A DNA stretch of 64,000 bases, taken from Methylotenera mobilis 13. Lineage in GTDB: Bacteria; Pseudomonadota; Gammaproteobacteria; Burkholderiales; Methylophilaceae. Below the pieces are notes generated by a model. It was not told the DNA's origin and did not search any database. It worked only from the letters and a program-made list of their open reading frames with translations. The DNA lies in NCBI RefSeq assembly GCF_000384255.1, contig NZ_KB913035.1, positions 248,001 to 312,000 of the forward strand, read 5' to 3'. The position numbers and the translations under genes are program-made. Shown here piece after piece: positions 26,895 through 37,052 of the stretch (position 1 is the first letter of the stretch; each line of letters starts with the position of its first letter).

Positions 26895-29153
26895 TTACTT
26901 TTTAAATTTCTGTATTAACTTTTTAATGCCTTTACGACCAAACTTTCTTTTAAATGCCACTTTAAAGTCATATAAGTAAAATGAAAATTTAATACCTGGA
27001 CTTAGCTTTCTGCCAATGTTGGCTAAGTATAGGCCCATGAAGCGTTCGCGGCCTGCCCAGTGAAGTTTATTACACATTCTAGCTAAGTCTGACACACGTT
27101 GATTCATCGGTGTTGGATGCGTATAAAAACGTGCCCGAGCCGTATCAATCAGAGAGAATGATAATTGATTGTTATCTTGTAATTGCACTAAGACATTGCC
27201 GCCTGATAGGTCTCTGAAAAAAGCGCCAGTCTGATGCATGCGATGTAAGTATTGCGCAAGCTGTTGGTATACGTCAGCGGCGCGGATGGTGCTGTTTTTT
27301 CCAGAAAAATGAAACTCTTTATTCCCTTTTGCAAAGTGCACAAACATTTCGCCTACGGAGCAGTCTGCTTTGACGTAGTCGCAAATATAGAAATTCTGTT
27401 TAAGTGTCTTATCACCTTGTTGCTCGAAAAAAGCAACGGGATGCGCGGTGTTAATACCGCGTCTTAACAGCTCAACTGCTCCATTCCAGCTGCGTTTGGC
27501 TTTGCTAGGCTTGAATCTATCTAACAGTGCCTTATGCGGATACATTTTAACTGGTTGCTTGACGGTGACTTGCGTTTGCACGTTGCGTGGGTCTGGTAGC
27601 GCCCATATTGCATTACGAGCATGGCGCAAGGCGCTGGCTTTTTGTGGGCTAATCAGTTTGCTGGGGTGTAACTGCTCACCAATCAGCAAAGCCTCTTCGG
27701 CATTATGTGCCAATATCATGCCAAACCAATTATCTTGGCAGAATGGGTAATATTGCAGTGCTTGAATATGCGCGTGTATGGCTAAGTCTTTAGCCAGTGT
27801 GGCGGTGTCTTTAATAATCACTGTCTGATTTTTTGGCCAGCGGATATAAATGGGTGACTCGCATACGATATGAATTTTAGCGTTCAATAAATGACCGTCA
27901 CGGTGGATTATTTCGGCGGTATTGATATCTGAGGTGTCGTAAATGTCGTGCAGTAAGGCTACTTTTCCGTTAATCGTCCATAGTGCATGGATGTCATATG
28001 TATTAGTCTGAAAGTGATGAATTTCTAGCCCATTTGCACTTGATATTGCCTTGATATATTCAGCGCCTTGAATCATTGTTGCTACGGTTTTGATGGCATT
28101 AAAGCTGGCATGACGCCAGAAGTTGCTCTGCTTGCCATCTACGCTGGCATAGTGCGTAACACGCTCTAATGCCGGGTATTCTGCATCTGTTAGCCCGTCA
28201 TCGATTAAGCCTTCACGCTGACAGATAAATGCACCCCAAAAGGCTTGATCTAAGGCACCAGAAGCTGCGTTGAGCAGCATGTAGCGCGCCGCATAGTCGG
28301 CTTGTTTTTGTTCGCCATCAGGCAGTAAGCGTTGAATACGATAGATTGCCCAAAATGCCACTGGAGAAATAAAACGTTGGATGCCAAAGTCCTGACCAAC
28401 TTTTCTCAGTAAGCGTGCTTTTTTAATCAGATTAAACTTTAACGCGGTTGCCCAACGGTATTTCAATATGCGGTGATCGAAGCGCTCTGGTTCTGACACG
28501 CGCTCAGAAAATAGATTGTTGCTATGGGTATCTGGTAACTGTTGCTTGGCTTTAAGCAGGCTTAAGATGCCGATGTTATATATCGGCTCAAAGTCCGTTA
28601 CATTCGGGCCAGCCAGTTCGATACCATGTTGTTTGATGGTGGTGTAAGCAATATTCCAAGCGGCGAGAAAGCCATCAACGGTGTAACCTGCCCAACGTTT
28701 TCTATTGATGGTATTACCAATTTCCACACGTGCGACATGGCGTCCAAAACGATTGAGCACGTTATTTAAGAAGCTTTGCCAAGCTTCCTGTTCTGTCTTA
28801 CTTTCCATATTTCTTGCACGGCTAAATGGCTGTATCAGGTGCAAAGTGACATGAAACCCATCATTAATTAAGCGTTGCAGGAAACGTGCGTTAAAGCTTT
28901 CTAAATCGCCGTAGGTAAAGTCCAAGCGTACTTGGTTAATCCCTAACGCGTGTAACTCTGCAATGACATAATCATCCATCACTGGGTCAGCTGCAGATGC
29001 AACACAAACACCGATAAAGTTAGCTGGAACCGTATGACGCTCTGCTGGTAGGTGAGCATTTTTTAGTCTAAATTTACCACTTAGGATGTAGGCAAGCCCT
29101 TTTCTAATGATAGGCCATGTGAGCATGCTACGTTGTTTAATTGGGTTGTTCAT
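26895..29153 (-). CDS. Fusion of glycoside-hydrolase-like TIM barrel and lipopolysaccharide-kinase-like domain
   Basis: 752 residues. The N-terminal half (about 40-350) looks like a GH-A clan barrel (FIGVCVASAADP, INQVRLDFTYGDLESF, VEIGNTINRKRW with Glu144 near the acid/base position). The C-terminal ~200 residues look like a WaaP/Kdo-kinase-type protein kinase fold: hinge NFYICDYV, catalytic loop FFRDLSGGNVLV (Asp648, Asn653) and SLIDTARARF (Asp about 670). No signal peptide is obvious, so the kinase would face the cytoplasm. It follows the LtaS-like gene by 6 bp at the end of the operon. A role in modifying an envelope glycan is inferred; substrates are unknown. Confidence 0.7.
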   Translation of the reverse strand: MNNPIKQRSMLTWPIIRKGLAYILSGKFRLKNAHLPAERHTVPANFIGVCVASAADPVMDDYVIAELHALGINQVRLDFTYGDLESFNARFLQRLINDGFHVTLHLIQPFSRARNMESKTEQEAWQSFLNNVLNRFGRHVARVEIGNTINRKRWAGYTVDGFLAAWNIAYTTIKQHGIELAGPNVTDFEPIYNIGILSLLKAKQQLPDTHSNNLFSERVSEPERFDHRILKYRWATALKFNLIKKARLLRKVGQDFGIQRFISPVAFWAIYRIQRLLPDGEQKQADYAARYMLLNAASGALDQAFWGAFICQREGLIDDGLTDAEYPALERVTHYASVDGKQSNFWRHASFNAIKTVATMIQGAEYIKAISSANGLEIHHFQTNTYDIHALWTINGKVALLHDIYDTSDINTAEIIHRDGHLLNAKIHIVCESPIYIRWPKNQTVIIKDTATLAKDLAIHAHIQALQYYPFCQDNWFGMILAHNAEEALLIGEQLHPSKLISPQKASALRHARNAIWALPDPRNVQTQVTVKQPVKMYPHKALLDRFKPSKAKRSWNGAVELLRRGINTAHPVAFFEQQGDKTLKQNFYICDYVKADCSVGEMFVHFAKGNKEFHFSGKNSTIRAADVYQQLAQYLHRMHQTGAFFRDLSGGNVLVQLQDNNQLSFSLIDTARARFYTHPTPMNQRVSDLARMCNKLHWAGRERFMGLYLANIGRKLSPGIKFSFYLYDFKVAFKRKFGRKGIKKLIQKFKK

Positions 29154-29159
29154 TCAGGT

Positions 29160-31124
29160 TTACGGTAAATGGAAACGCTGTTCGTTGTATAAAAGATCAG
29201 GCAGCAATACGTTTGCTAAGGCGCGCTCTTCAAGCAGTTTTGCATTGGCTGGCGGTGGCACTTCGGCTAGTTTTTTGGTTTTAGCGTCATATAAGCCGTG
29301 TGCTGGCGATTTACCAGAGCGTAATACCACCACTTGCTTGCCTAGTTCACTCTCTTCCATCCAGCCATAATTCTCATTGTATTGCATCATGGCACGGCCT
29401 GGGCTATCAGGGGCAATACTGGATAAATCGCGCCCCGTCATGGGGTGCTGGCCGTGAATGCCCATCAATGAAAGCATTGTTACTGGTAAATCTAGTTGGC
29501 TGGCAAGCCCAGTATAGCGCTGTGGTTTGATATCTGCGCCTAGAATCAGAGCGGGAATATGAAAGCGTTCTATCGGCACTAAATCAGCACCACGTACGCG
29601 AATATCATGGTCGGCAACGATTAGGAAAACAGTATCTTGCCAATAGGCACTTTTTTGTGCTTTTTTGAAAAACTCGCCGATGGCGTAGTCTGCATATTTC
29701 ACTGCATTATTATCCGTGCTTTTGGGTTGCTCGTACAACTCAATGCGGCCATCAGGAAACTCGAACGGTGAATGGTTCGATGACGAGAATGCTAGCGTGA
29801 AAAATGGTTTACCCGCTTGGTGGTGTGCTAATAGTTGCTCATGGGTCTTGTTGAGTAAGTCCTCATCTGACACGCCCCAGCTACTTGTAAATACAGGATT
29901 TTTATAATCTTTTTGGTCAACAATATAATTAAACCCGTTACCCATGAAAAAGCTACGCATATTGTCAAAATGAGACTCTCCGCCATAGATAAACTCAGTG
30001 TGATAGCCTTGTTTTTCTAATAATGCAGCGATGCTGAAAAAGTTCTTTTGTGATTTTGATAGCTTAACCGTACTGTCGGCAGGTGTTGGCTGGAAGCCAG
30101 TGACCACAGCCTCAATACCACGCACAGAACGAGTGCCAGTTGCGTATAACTGCTCAAACCAGATGCCTTGTTCTTTTAGTTTCTCTAAGTTGGGTGTGAC
30201 AGGAACACCGCCTAAAGACTCTACAAAGGTAGCGCCTAAACTTTCTTGCAAAATAATCACCAGATTGAGCGGCTTTTTACCTTGATTGCTTGGATTAAGC
30301 GTGGTGAGTGTGGGAAGGTCTGTTTCTTTGGCACCAGTGATTTTAAAAATGTCTTCACGTGGCATTTTGCCGTAAATGTCGCTAGACTTGGTTTCTTTGA
30401 TAAGATTGTAAGTGGCATATACCACCGAGTAGCCAGAATTGAGCACTAGACTATTCACCATGCTGTCAGCCGTAATGGCAAACAGTGCAGGATTGGCAGG
30501 GCGATGGCCTAAGGTGGATCGGATACCAAACGCAGTTAATATAAAGATGAGTGGCCATACTAACCATAACTTTTTGTTAGACCAGTTGGGTTGCATGCCT
30601 AACCAAGGGCGCATAAACCCATGAACCAGCCAGCCAGCCAATGCCACCGCTGCTAATGCGGAGAAGATTTCAACCTTGAAGCCGCGCCATAACATACTGA
30701 ATACTTCGTTTGGGTATTTGAGGTATTCGACAAAGATTCGATTAGGGCGTACGTCATATTCTCCAATAAAACCTGGTGTTGCTGCTTCTAGAAATACTAA
30801 AAGTATGAGTGCAACAAACACCCAAACATAAGTCAATTTCTGCCAAAACTTAAATAGGCGCTGCGTAGCTAGAATGGGTGCGAGTAACAATGGCACCAAT
30901 GCAATCAGACATAGTTGAATGACGTCTACACGTACGCCTTGCAGCAAAATCTCAGTAAGTTTACCTGTACTAGCAACACGCTCGAATTTCCATAGCACTA
31001 AGCCTAAACGTGTGGCAGAAAGTATGACCAAGCCAAGTATTAACATCGCGATGAAAGGCGCAAACGGACCTAGTTTGGAGGAAAGCTTCCAGATAGAGAG
31101 ATGCAGTTTTCTGATTAAAGACAT
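29160..31124 (-). CDS. LTA synthase-like sulfatase-fold membrane transferase
   Basis: 654 residues. About five transmembrane segments occupy the first ~210 residues, then a periplasmic alkaline-phosphatase-like domain begins (LNLVIILQESLGATFVESLGG). The segment YATGTRSVRGIEAVVTG probably holds the Thr nucleophile, and VADHDIRVRG carries metal ligands. Relatives move phosphoglycerol or phosphoethanolamine from phospholipids onto glycans or lipids in the periplasm (LtaS, OpgB, EptA types). The Gram-negative background argues against lipoteichoic acid. It is co-transcribed with the lipid genes around it, which suggests a phospholipid head group donor. Confidence 0.85.
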   Translation of the reverse strand: MSLIRKLHLSIWKLSSKLGPFAPFIAMLILGLVILSATRLGLVLWKFERVASTGKLTEILLQGVRVDVIQLCLIALVPLLLAPILATQRLFKFWQKLTYVWVFVALILLVFLEAATPGFIGEYDVRPNRIFVEYLKYPNEVFSMLWRGFKVEIFSALAAVALAGWLVHGFMRPWLGMQPNWSNKKLWLVWPLIFILTAFGIRSTLGHRPANPALFAITADSMVNSLVLNSGYSVVYATYNLIKETKSSDIYGKMPREDIFKITGAKETDLPTLTTLNPSNQGKKPLNLVIILQESLGATFVESLGGVPVTPNLEKLKEQGIWFEQLYATGTRSVRGIEAVVTGFQPTPADSTVKLSKSQKNFFSIAALLEKQGYHTEFIYGGESHFDNMRSFFMGNGFNYIVDQKDYKNPVFTSSWGVSDEDLLNKTHEQLLAHHQAGKPFFTLAFSSSNHSPFEFPDGRIELYEQPKSTDNNAVKYADYAIGEFFKKAQKSAYWQDTVFLIVADHDIRVRGADLVPIERFHIPALILGADIKPQRYTGLASQLDLPVTMLSLMGIHGQHPMTGRDLSSIAPDSPGRAMMQYNENYGWMEESELGKQVVVLRSGKSPAHGLYDAKTKKLAEVPPPANAKLLEERALANVLLPDLLYNEQRFHLP

Positions 31125-31199
31125 GTACGTGTTAGTGATGAAAAATAGTTTTGCTATTATAAGGTTAAAGATATTTTTATGCCTGTTGTTTAGGTGTGT

Positions 31200-32549
31200 T
31201 TATGGCTTAGGTTTTAACCAAGCAATAAAGGACCGCAAATAAATAGGCTGCCGAATACATAAATAAATCATGATGATGACATTAAGCAGAGCTGTGACTA
31301 AAAATAGCTGCGGAATGTTCAATCCCATATTGAAAACTTGCACGGAAAATAGTGCTGAAATGACCATAAACAATGCGTTGAGAATATTATTGGCGGCAAT
31401 CACGCGAGATTGATGACTTTTTTCAGAGCGTGTTTGGATAAATGCATACAATGGCACGATATATAAACCGCCAAACACACCAATCAAGGCAATATCGGCA
31501 AGCAAGCGCCAGTAAGTGAAAATTAAATGTCCTTCAGCATCGTAGTGCATACCGATGAATGTAGCGTAATCGAGCAAAGCTTTATTGTTTAAGCTTTCAT
31601 AGATGCTGGTACTAGCAAAATATAAGTCGGCACCGAACAGTGTTAAGCCAGTAGCACCGAAAAGCACTAAGCCAAGCTCTACTTTTCCTTTGGATAGTTT
31701 CTCGCACATGAGCGAGCCGATGCCTATGCCCAATGAGAAAATAGAGAGTAATAAAATGAATAGGCTTTCATCACCATGTAATATGTTTTTTGCAAAGCTA
31801 GGGAATTGTGCGAGCAGTGTGGCGCCATAAAACCAAAACCAGGAGATGGCAATGATCGTTAGCCAAATAGCCTGATGTTGCCAGATAAACTTGATATTTC
31901 TGTAGGTTTCGGTGATTGGGTTCCAGTTAATCTTGAGTTTAGGTGCAACTGCAGGGGAGTTTGGTACGCCACAACTAGTCCAGTAGCCTAGCACTGCAAT
32001 CACTAGCACTGTGCTGCTAGTGAGTAGTGCGTGCTCACTTTGCATCGCAAGCCACGCACCAAGCACTTGTCCGAGTAAAATCGCAACAAAACTTCCCATT
32101 TCCACCATGCCATTGCCGCCGACGATTTCACTCTCTTTCAGGTGTTGTGGCAAATAAGCATATTTAACAGGCCCAAACAGTGTGGAGTGCATGCCCATCA
32201 TGAATAGCGCTGCTGCTAACAGCCAGATGTTGTGTAGAAAAAAACCAGCACTGGCAAACAGCATAATGCCAATTTCAAACACTTTTACTAAGCGGATGAT
32301 TTGGGATTTCTCGTATTTATCTGCCAGCTGCCCTGCAGTGGCCGAGAACAAGAAAAATGGCAGAATAAATAGACCCGGTAGTAGGGTGGCAAGCGTACTG
32401 CCGTCTATTGATGTTAGCCTCGCGGTGTGAAATGCCACCAAGGTGATGAGTGCGGTTTTAAAGACATTATCATTAAATGCGCCTAGGAACTGAGTAAAGA
32501 AAAATGGACGAAAACGCTTTTCTTGCATTAATTGAAACTGGTTGCTCAT
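31200..32549 (-). CDS. LplT-like lysophospholipid transporter (MFS)
   Basis: 449 residues with about 12 membrane segments. The start (FRPFFFTQFLGAFNDNVFKTALITL) is the signature of LplT and the MFS half of Aas-type fusions, which move lysophospholipids across the inner membrane for re-acylation. In many bacteria this protein is adjacent to, or fused with, the acyltransferase and acyl-ACP synthetase; both are present as separate genes here, upstream in the same operon. Substrate is assigned by family similarity and context. Confidence 0.83.
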   Translation of the reverse strand: MSNQFQLMQEKRFRPFFFTQFLGAFNDNVFKTALITLVAFHTARLTSIDGSTLATLLPGLFILPFFLFSATAGQLADKYEKSQIIRLVKVFEIGIMLFASAGFFLHNIWLLAAALFMMGMHSTLFGPVKYAYLPQHLKESEIVGGNGMVEMGSFVAILLGQVLGAWLAMQSEHALLTSSTVLVIAVLGYWTSCGVPNSPAVAPKLKINWNPITETYRNIKFIWQHQAIWLTIIAISWFWFYGATLLAQFPSFAKNILHGDESLFILLLSIFSLGIGIGSLMCEKLSKGKVELGLVLFGATGLTLFGADLYFASTSIYESLNNKALLDYATFIGMHYDAEGHLIFTYWRLLADIALIGVFGGLYIVPLYAFIQTRSEKSHQSRVIAANNILNALFMVISALFSVQVFNMGLNIPQLFLVTALLNVIIMIYLCIRQPIYLRSFIAWLKPKP

Positions 32550-32615
32550 GGGCTTGGCCTTTTGTTATTGGATTTATTTTGAATCTTTATTGGTTATAGA
32601 GAATATGTTGCCTAG

Positions 32616-33845
32616 CTATGCATTTGTCGTGGCATTATCAAAAAATGCTCTGGTTTCAAAAACTTTGCGACCAAAACTAGCGCCATTAAATTGGATGAGT
32701 CGCTTTACTGAAAAATCAAACATCAATGGGTTGTAATCGCGTAAGGTTTGTAAGAATAATAAGTATGACTCTTCCAATAACCCTGAGCGAAATAATTGTT
32801 TGGTGGAAACTAATGGCAGTATGCCTGGTAATGGATAGTCTGAGCCGTTGATTAAGCGGGCATGCCAATCTTGGCGTTGCAGTAGCGGTCTAATCACCCA
32901 AGCATGGTTAATTAAAGTAATGGCTGATATCTCACCGAATGCTAGCTTTGTATAGGCAGGCGTATCCATGATTCTTGTAAACAGCTCAAAACTTTTGATA
33001 GTTTTCCCGTGGTTATCCAAGTCCTCGTCATGGCCATCACTGGCGCAGTGTGCAAGGACCACACGCACCCCAGCATCCAGTGCGCGACGCATGTGCAGTG
33101 GGTTGCCAAAAGATTGGTTACCGCCCTGTACTGCACTTTCACGACCAGTATGGCTGATAATCGGCATGTTAAGTTCTGCTAGCTTTTGGTAAAACTTGTC
33201 ACACTTAGGTGAGCTTGGATCTATACCCATACCAGAAGGCAACCATTTAATTGCACGCGCGCCGTTAGCTTTTGCGCTTTCTAATGCATCAATCGCATCT
33301 GGCCGATAAGGATGGATGGATCCCACCCATTCAAAGTGTTGCGGATATTGTTTGGCAATGCTCGCAGCATAGCTGTCAGGAATGTGAAAGATAGAATGTG
33401 TTTTTTCTGGCTGGCCTTGTGCGTTATGCGTCCAGTCAAATGCAAATAACATGGTTTTGTAGCCAACAGGCATGTCAGCGGACAAATCTACCATGCGGGC
33501 GATGAAGGTTTCATCTTCGCGGCCGCTAGTAATGCAGCCGCCATTCATGTAGAAATCTTTTTGAATTTTCAAGATGGGGTGTGACCAGTTATCCATATCC
33601 GGGTTGTACCACACACCGCCGCCGTTATCTCCTGCGCCGATAATATGGGCATGGGTATCCCATACCTGCGCGGCATCTATATCCCCCCATATTGTCTGCA
33701 TAAGTGGATGCTGCTTTAATTCATCCGGTAAATGGCTGAAACATGGGTTGGTAAAGCCTGACTCCGGCCAATATCTCGCCCCACCAATCGTAAGGCCGCT
33801 GGCACCAATGGCTGATAGCCCAAGTAAAAATAGACGGCGGTCCAT
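32616..33845 (-). CDS. Exported amidohydrolase family protein
   Basis: 409 residues. A twin-arginine-like N-terminus (MDRRLFLLGLSAIGASGL) suggests Tat export of a folded metalloenzyme. The TIM-barrel amidohydrolase-2 pattern is visible: HxH in DTHAHIIGAG, SHTGRE, VLAHCASDG and the late Asp in NGSDYPLPG. Substrate is unknown. Its ATG lies directly beside the stop of the preceding gene, so the two are tightly linked. Confidence 0.8.
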   Translation of the reverse strand: MDRRLFLLGLSAIGASGLTIGGARYWPESGFTNPCFSHLPDELKQHPLMQTIWGDIDAAQVWDTHAHIIGAGDNGGGVWYNPDMDNWSHPILKIQKDFYMNGGCITSGREDETFIARMVDLSADMPVGYKTMLFAFDWTHNAQGQPEKTHSIFHIPDSYAASIAKQYPQHFEWVGSIHPYRPDAIDALESAKANGARAIKWLPSGMGIDPSSPKCDKFYQKLAELNMPIISHTGRESAVQGGNQSFGNPLHMRRALDAGVRVVLAHCASDGHDEDLDNHGKTIKSFELFTRIMDTPAYTKLAFGEISAITLINHAWVIRPLLQRQDWHARLINGSDYPLPGILPLVSTKQLFRSGLLEESYLLFLQTLRDYNPLMFDFSVKRLIQFNGASFGRKVFETRAFFDNATTNA

Positions 33846-33847
33846 GG

Positions 33848-35476
33848 TTAATTCTTATGAAATTTTCGGGAAATTTTTCGCACGCCTAGTAGCGTTAATA
33901 TCAACATGACTAACCATGCCATTAAGCCATAGTAGGCGGGGCGAACTGGCTCAGCGGGTGTGTTTTTGTCTTTTAAAGTGTCCGGAAAATGACGTGCGCC
34001 TACCGGGATAATTTTCCATTGCGACATATCCGCTGGGGTACGTGCAATATACTCATCCAAAGATGCAACGGGCGCTTGCCCCATTGCTCTAGAAGAAGGA
34101 AATTGCGGAATATGCACATAAATAATCGCTTCCAGGTCTTCTGCCAGCTGTTTCTCAAATGCAGTATTCGCCTGATTCTTAGCAATTCGACTCAATAGAT
34201 CATTACCTATCGTTTCAAAGGCTACAAAAGGATATAAGTTGGTTTGCTCTGCGCTCAGGTAATCGTATGCTTTGAGGCCACTTTCCAGGCTCATATCGCT
34301 CAACGATTTATAGGGAAGTGCTACAAAGGCTTTTGGTAAATTGGTTGCACCAAGCTTGGGTATACTCCAATCGAGTGATCGAAGCGTTTCTAAATTGATG
34401 CCTGCACAATTAACCCCAGCGTGACGGTATAAGAAATCTTGCCTGTAAAAATGCTGCATCACGCGATTGATTGCACTTTGGTAGGTGGCTGCACTGCGGT
34501 CATTTTTCAGTACCGCCACTAGCATATAGGATGGACGGTACCAAGACTGACCGCTGTTTAAGTCACCCTGATAGCTATCCATCGGTAAACTAGCGGCAAT
34601 AATGCCTTTTTCGCTCACGGAGCCTAGGTTGTAGAAGTTATTGACCAGCCAATCATGCCACTCACCCTGTGCACCGAAACGGCCGGTTGCCACTGCGAAG
34701 TGACCACCATGGGCTTCATCATCGTCACCCTGGGCCCCATTAAGTACAAAGCTCAATACAGGCTTATTTTGCAAGCTTGTTAGATTAGGATTTTTATACA
34801 AAATACGCGCAGAAAAAGGTGCTGATGCGCCACCATTTTGGTCACGTATTAAACTGGCAATCGTTTCCTGATCAGCAAGTGGTTTGTAGGGGATTTGATT
34901 TAAATCTAGGTTGTAATCTAATGGCCAAATACTGCGTGCAGTAAAATGCGTTTTATCTGCCGTGCCTCGCATGACTAGATTGCGACCAGCGAAATTCTGT
35001 TCACTAGCTTCGTTATAGTAAGACTGATTACTTTCGATTTTTGGTGTAATTGCTAGCTGGGTTTTGCTATTGTCACTTTCTAGCCGTTTTCCATCTTGAC
35101 TGAGTTTTCCCACTGCAACATGTGGTGAGCCTAACCATACCAATGGTGGCATTGCGTTAGTTGCCGATGGTTGGCTTGTAACCCATTGTTTGACGTCCTC
35201 TTGAGCGCTTAAGCTGGGATCAAAACTATGGGCATTGCTAAGTGGTATGGCAATGGTTTCCTGTTCGAAATACCACGATGCTTGCGGCGTGATAGCGCAA
35301 TTCTTACAAGCACCTTGGTTAAGTCGGAATTGATCGGCACGATAGAGACCTAGCAAATTATTTTCGTTTAATGCATGAACAAACTGAGGATCTGCCACAC
35401 TTGTTAAACTATAAATAGACGTGATAATCGATACGCCAATAGCGAATATTTTAGTTCTTGAATTATTATTTTTCAT
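33848..35476 (-). CDS. Exported single-span protein with His...Asn-Cys pattern, unknown function
   Basis: 542 residues: signal peptide (about 8-28, IGVSIITSIYSLTSVA), a large periplasmic domain, and one C-terminal membrane segment (AYYGLMAWLVMLILTLLGV) with a basic tail. I do not recognise a named family. Residues around His256-His259 (AHGGHFAVATGRFG) precede Cys357 (RHAGVNCAGINLETLR). This His-before-NC order is like the circularly permuted NlpC/P60 (LRAT-type) papain fold, some members of which transfer or hydrolyse acyl groups of lipids. It overlaps the Aas-like gene by 11 bp. A lipid- or amide-hydrolase role is hypothesis. Confidence 0.6.
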   Translation of the reverse strand: MKNNNSRTKIFAIGVSIITSIYSLTSVADPQFVHALNENNLLGLYRADQFRLNQGACKNCAITPQASWYFEQETIAIPLSNAHSFDPSLSAQEDVKQWVTSQPSATNAMPPLVWLGSPHVAVGKLSQDGKRLESDNSKTQLAITPKIESNQSYYNEASEQNFAGRNLVMRGTADKTHFTARSIWPLDYNLDLNQIPYKPLADQETIASLIRDQNGGASAPFSARILYKNPNLTSLQNKPVLSFVLNGAQGDDDEAHGGHFAVATGRFGAQGEWHDWLVNNFYNLGSVSEKGIIAASLPMDSYQGDLNSGQSWYRPSYMLVAVLKNDRSAATYQSAINRVMQHFYRQDFLYRHAGVNCAGINLETLRSLDWSIPKLGATNLPKAFVALPYKSLSDMSLESGLKAYDYLSAEQTNLYPFVAFETIGNDLLSRIAKNQANTAFEKQLAEDLEAIIYVHIPQFPSSRAMGQAPVASLDEYIARTPADMSQWKIIPVGARHFPDTLKDKNTPAEPVRPAYYGLMAWLVMLILTLLGVRKISRKFHKN

Positions 35477-37025
35477 TTTCTGCCATCTGTTTCAAAGTCA
35501 CATAGTCAGTTTTACCAGTGCCTAATAATGGCAGTGCATTCACACATATGATTTTGCGCGCAATCGCAAGCTCAGGGCTACCTAGGGTTTTGGCGCTAGC
35601 GCTGAGTTGCTCACGGTTAAGTGTGCTGTCAGTGGTGTAGAGGATGATATTCTCCCCGCGCTGTGCGTCTGGGCTAGTTGTGGCTGCATGTTGATGTTGC
35701 GGTGAGGCGTTGTTGGCGATGGACTCTACTGTTTCCAAAGAAACCATTTCGCCCGCGACTTTGGCAAAACGTTTGACGCGGCCTTTGATAAACACAAAGC
35801 CGTCTTCATCAATTTCAACAATGTCGCCAGTGTTATACCACTGGTCTTGTGGTGCTTGTATCACGCCTGGGTTGTCAAACAGGTAATAGCCACGCATGAC
35901 GTTGGGCCCACGCACTGAAAGCAAGTCACCGTGCTCAATGCCGGGGATGCTTTCTAGTTTAGATTCGAGGCTAGGCATCAGTGCGCCTACTGAGCCCAGT
36001 TTATTGGCCATCGGCGTATTAACGGCAAGCACAGGGGCGCACTCGGTGGCACCATAGCCTTCTAGGATACGGATGCCAAATTTATCTACCCAAGTTTTAC
36101 GAACTTCTTCGTTAAGCTTTTCTGCGCCGGCCACGACATAACGTAGTTTGTAAAAGTCATAAGGGTTGGCGAATTTTGCATAGTTGGCTAAGAAGGTACT
36201 GGTGCCAAATAGCACTGTGCAACCGCGGTCGTATATGACTTCAGGAATCACACGGTAATGTAAAGGTGATGGGTACACAAATAATTTACTCCCAGCGACT
36301 AAAGGCATGATGGCACCACAAGTAAAGCCGAAGGCGTGAAATAGCGGCAGCACCATCATGAATTTGTCCTGCATGGAAAAATCAATCACGGATTTAATCT
36401 GTGCGATATTCGCCAAGATGCTGGTGTGCGTATGCACCACGCCTTTGGGCTTGCCTTCAGAGCCTGAGGTAAACAGCACCACGGCAGGGTCATTCGATTT
36501 GCATTTGTCTACAGCTAACTTTGGTAGCCATAGTGCAAACCCCATCAGCCATAACTTATCCAGCCAGTTAAATTGTTTGGAGAGGTCTTCTAGATAAATG
36601 ATTTTAATGTTTTTTAAACCAGCGATGACTTCTTCCAACTTGGCGGTTTTAATAAACTCACGAGAGCTGATAATGGTTTTCACGGCTGCTGCGGTGCAGG
36701 CATTCTGTATGCCAGCACTACCTGCGGTGTAATTTAGCATGGCGGGCACTCTGGTAAAGGCGCTCAGACCGAATATCAGGCAAATGGTATTGGTGACATT
36801 TGGCATGAGCACGCCGATGTTTTCATGCTTGCTGCTGACTTTGCTGGCAAGTCGGCCTAATGCCAAACTCTTTTTCAATAAGTCGCCATAACTTTCTTCT
36901 ACCTGACGCATGTCTTCCACCAGCATAGTGCCTCGCCCATGGGTGGCAACGGCATCTAACAATGCACTAAACAAGGTGCTGATAGGTGCGGAGCTAAACA
37001 GCATATTCTGCATTTCACGGCGCAT
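35466..37025 (-). CDS. Aas-like acyl-[acyl carrier protein] synthetase (separate ligase domain)
   Basis: 519-residue adenylate-forming enzyme. Motifs are the P-loop-like LFTSGSEGKPKGVVHTH, the GYGATECAPVL core, YNTGDIVEIDEDGFV and the GRVKRFAKVAGEMVSLE hinge, which is close to the C-terminal half of E. coli Aas. It would activate fatty acids (to ACP) for re-acylation of lysophospholipid. In Aas this domain is fused to a PlsC-type acyltransferase; here that partner is the adjacent 178-residue gene. An AGGTG ribosome site precedes the first ATG. Confidence 0.88.
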   Translation of the reverse strand: MRREMQNMLFSSAPISTLFSALLDAVATHGRGTMLVEDMRQVEESYGDLLKKSLALGRLASKVSSKHENIGVLMPNVTNTICLIFGLSAFTRVPAMLNYTAGSAGIQNACTAAAVKTIISSREFIKTAKLEEVIAGLKNIKIIYLEDLSKQFNWLDKLWLMGFALWLPKLAVDKCKSNDPAVVLFTSGSEGKPKGVVHTHTSILANIAQIKSVIDFSMQDKFMMVLPLFHAFGFTCGAIMPLVAGSKLFVYPSPLHYRVIPEVIYDRGCTVLFGTSTFLANYAKFANPYDFYKLRYVVAGAEKLNEEVRKTWVDKFGIRILEGYGATECAPVLAVNTPMANKLGSVGALMPSLESKLESIPGIEHGDLLSVRGPNVMRGYYLFDNPGVIQAPQDQWYNTGDIVEIDEDGFVFIKGRVKRFAKVAGEMVSLETVESIANNASPQHQHAATTSPDAQRGENIILYTTDSTLNREQLSASAKTLGSPELAIARKIICVNALPLLGTGKTDYVTLKQMAENEK

Positions 37026-37052
37026 GGCATCACCTGCTAGGCGGCGGCGTGC

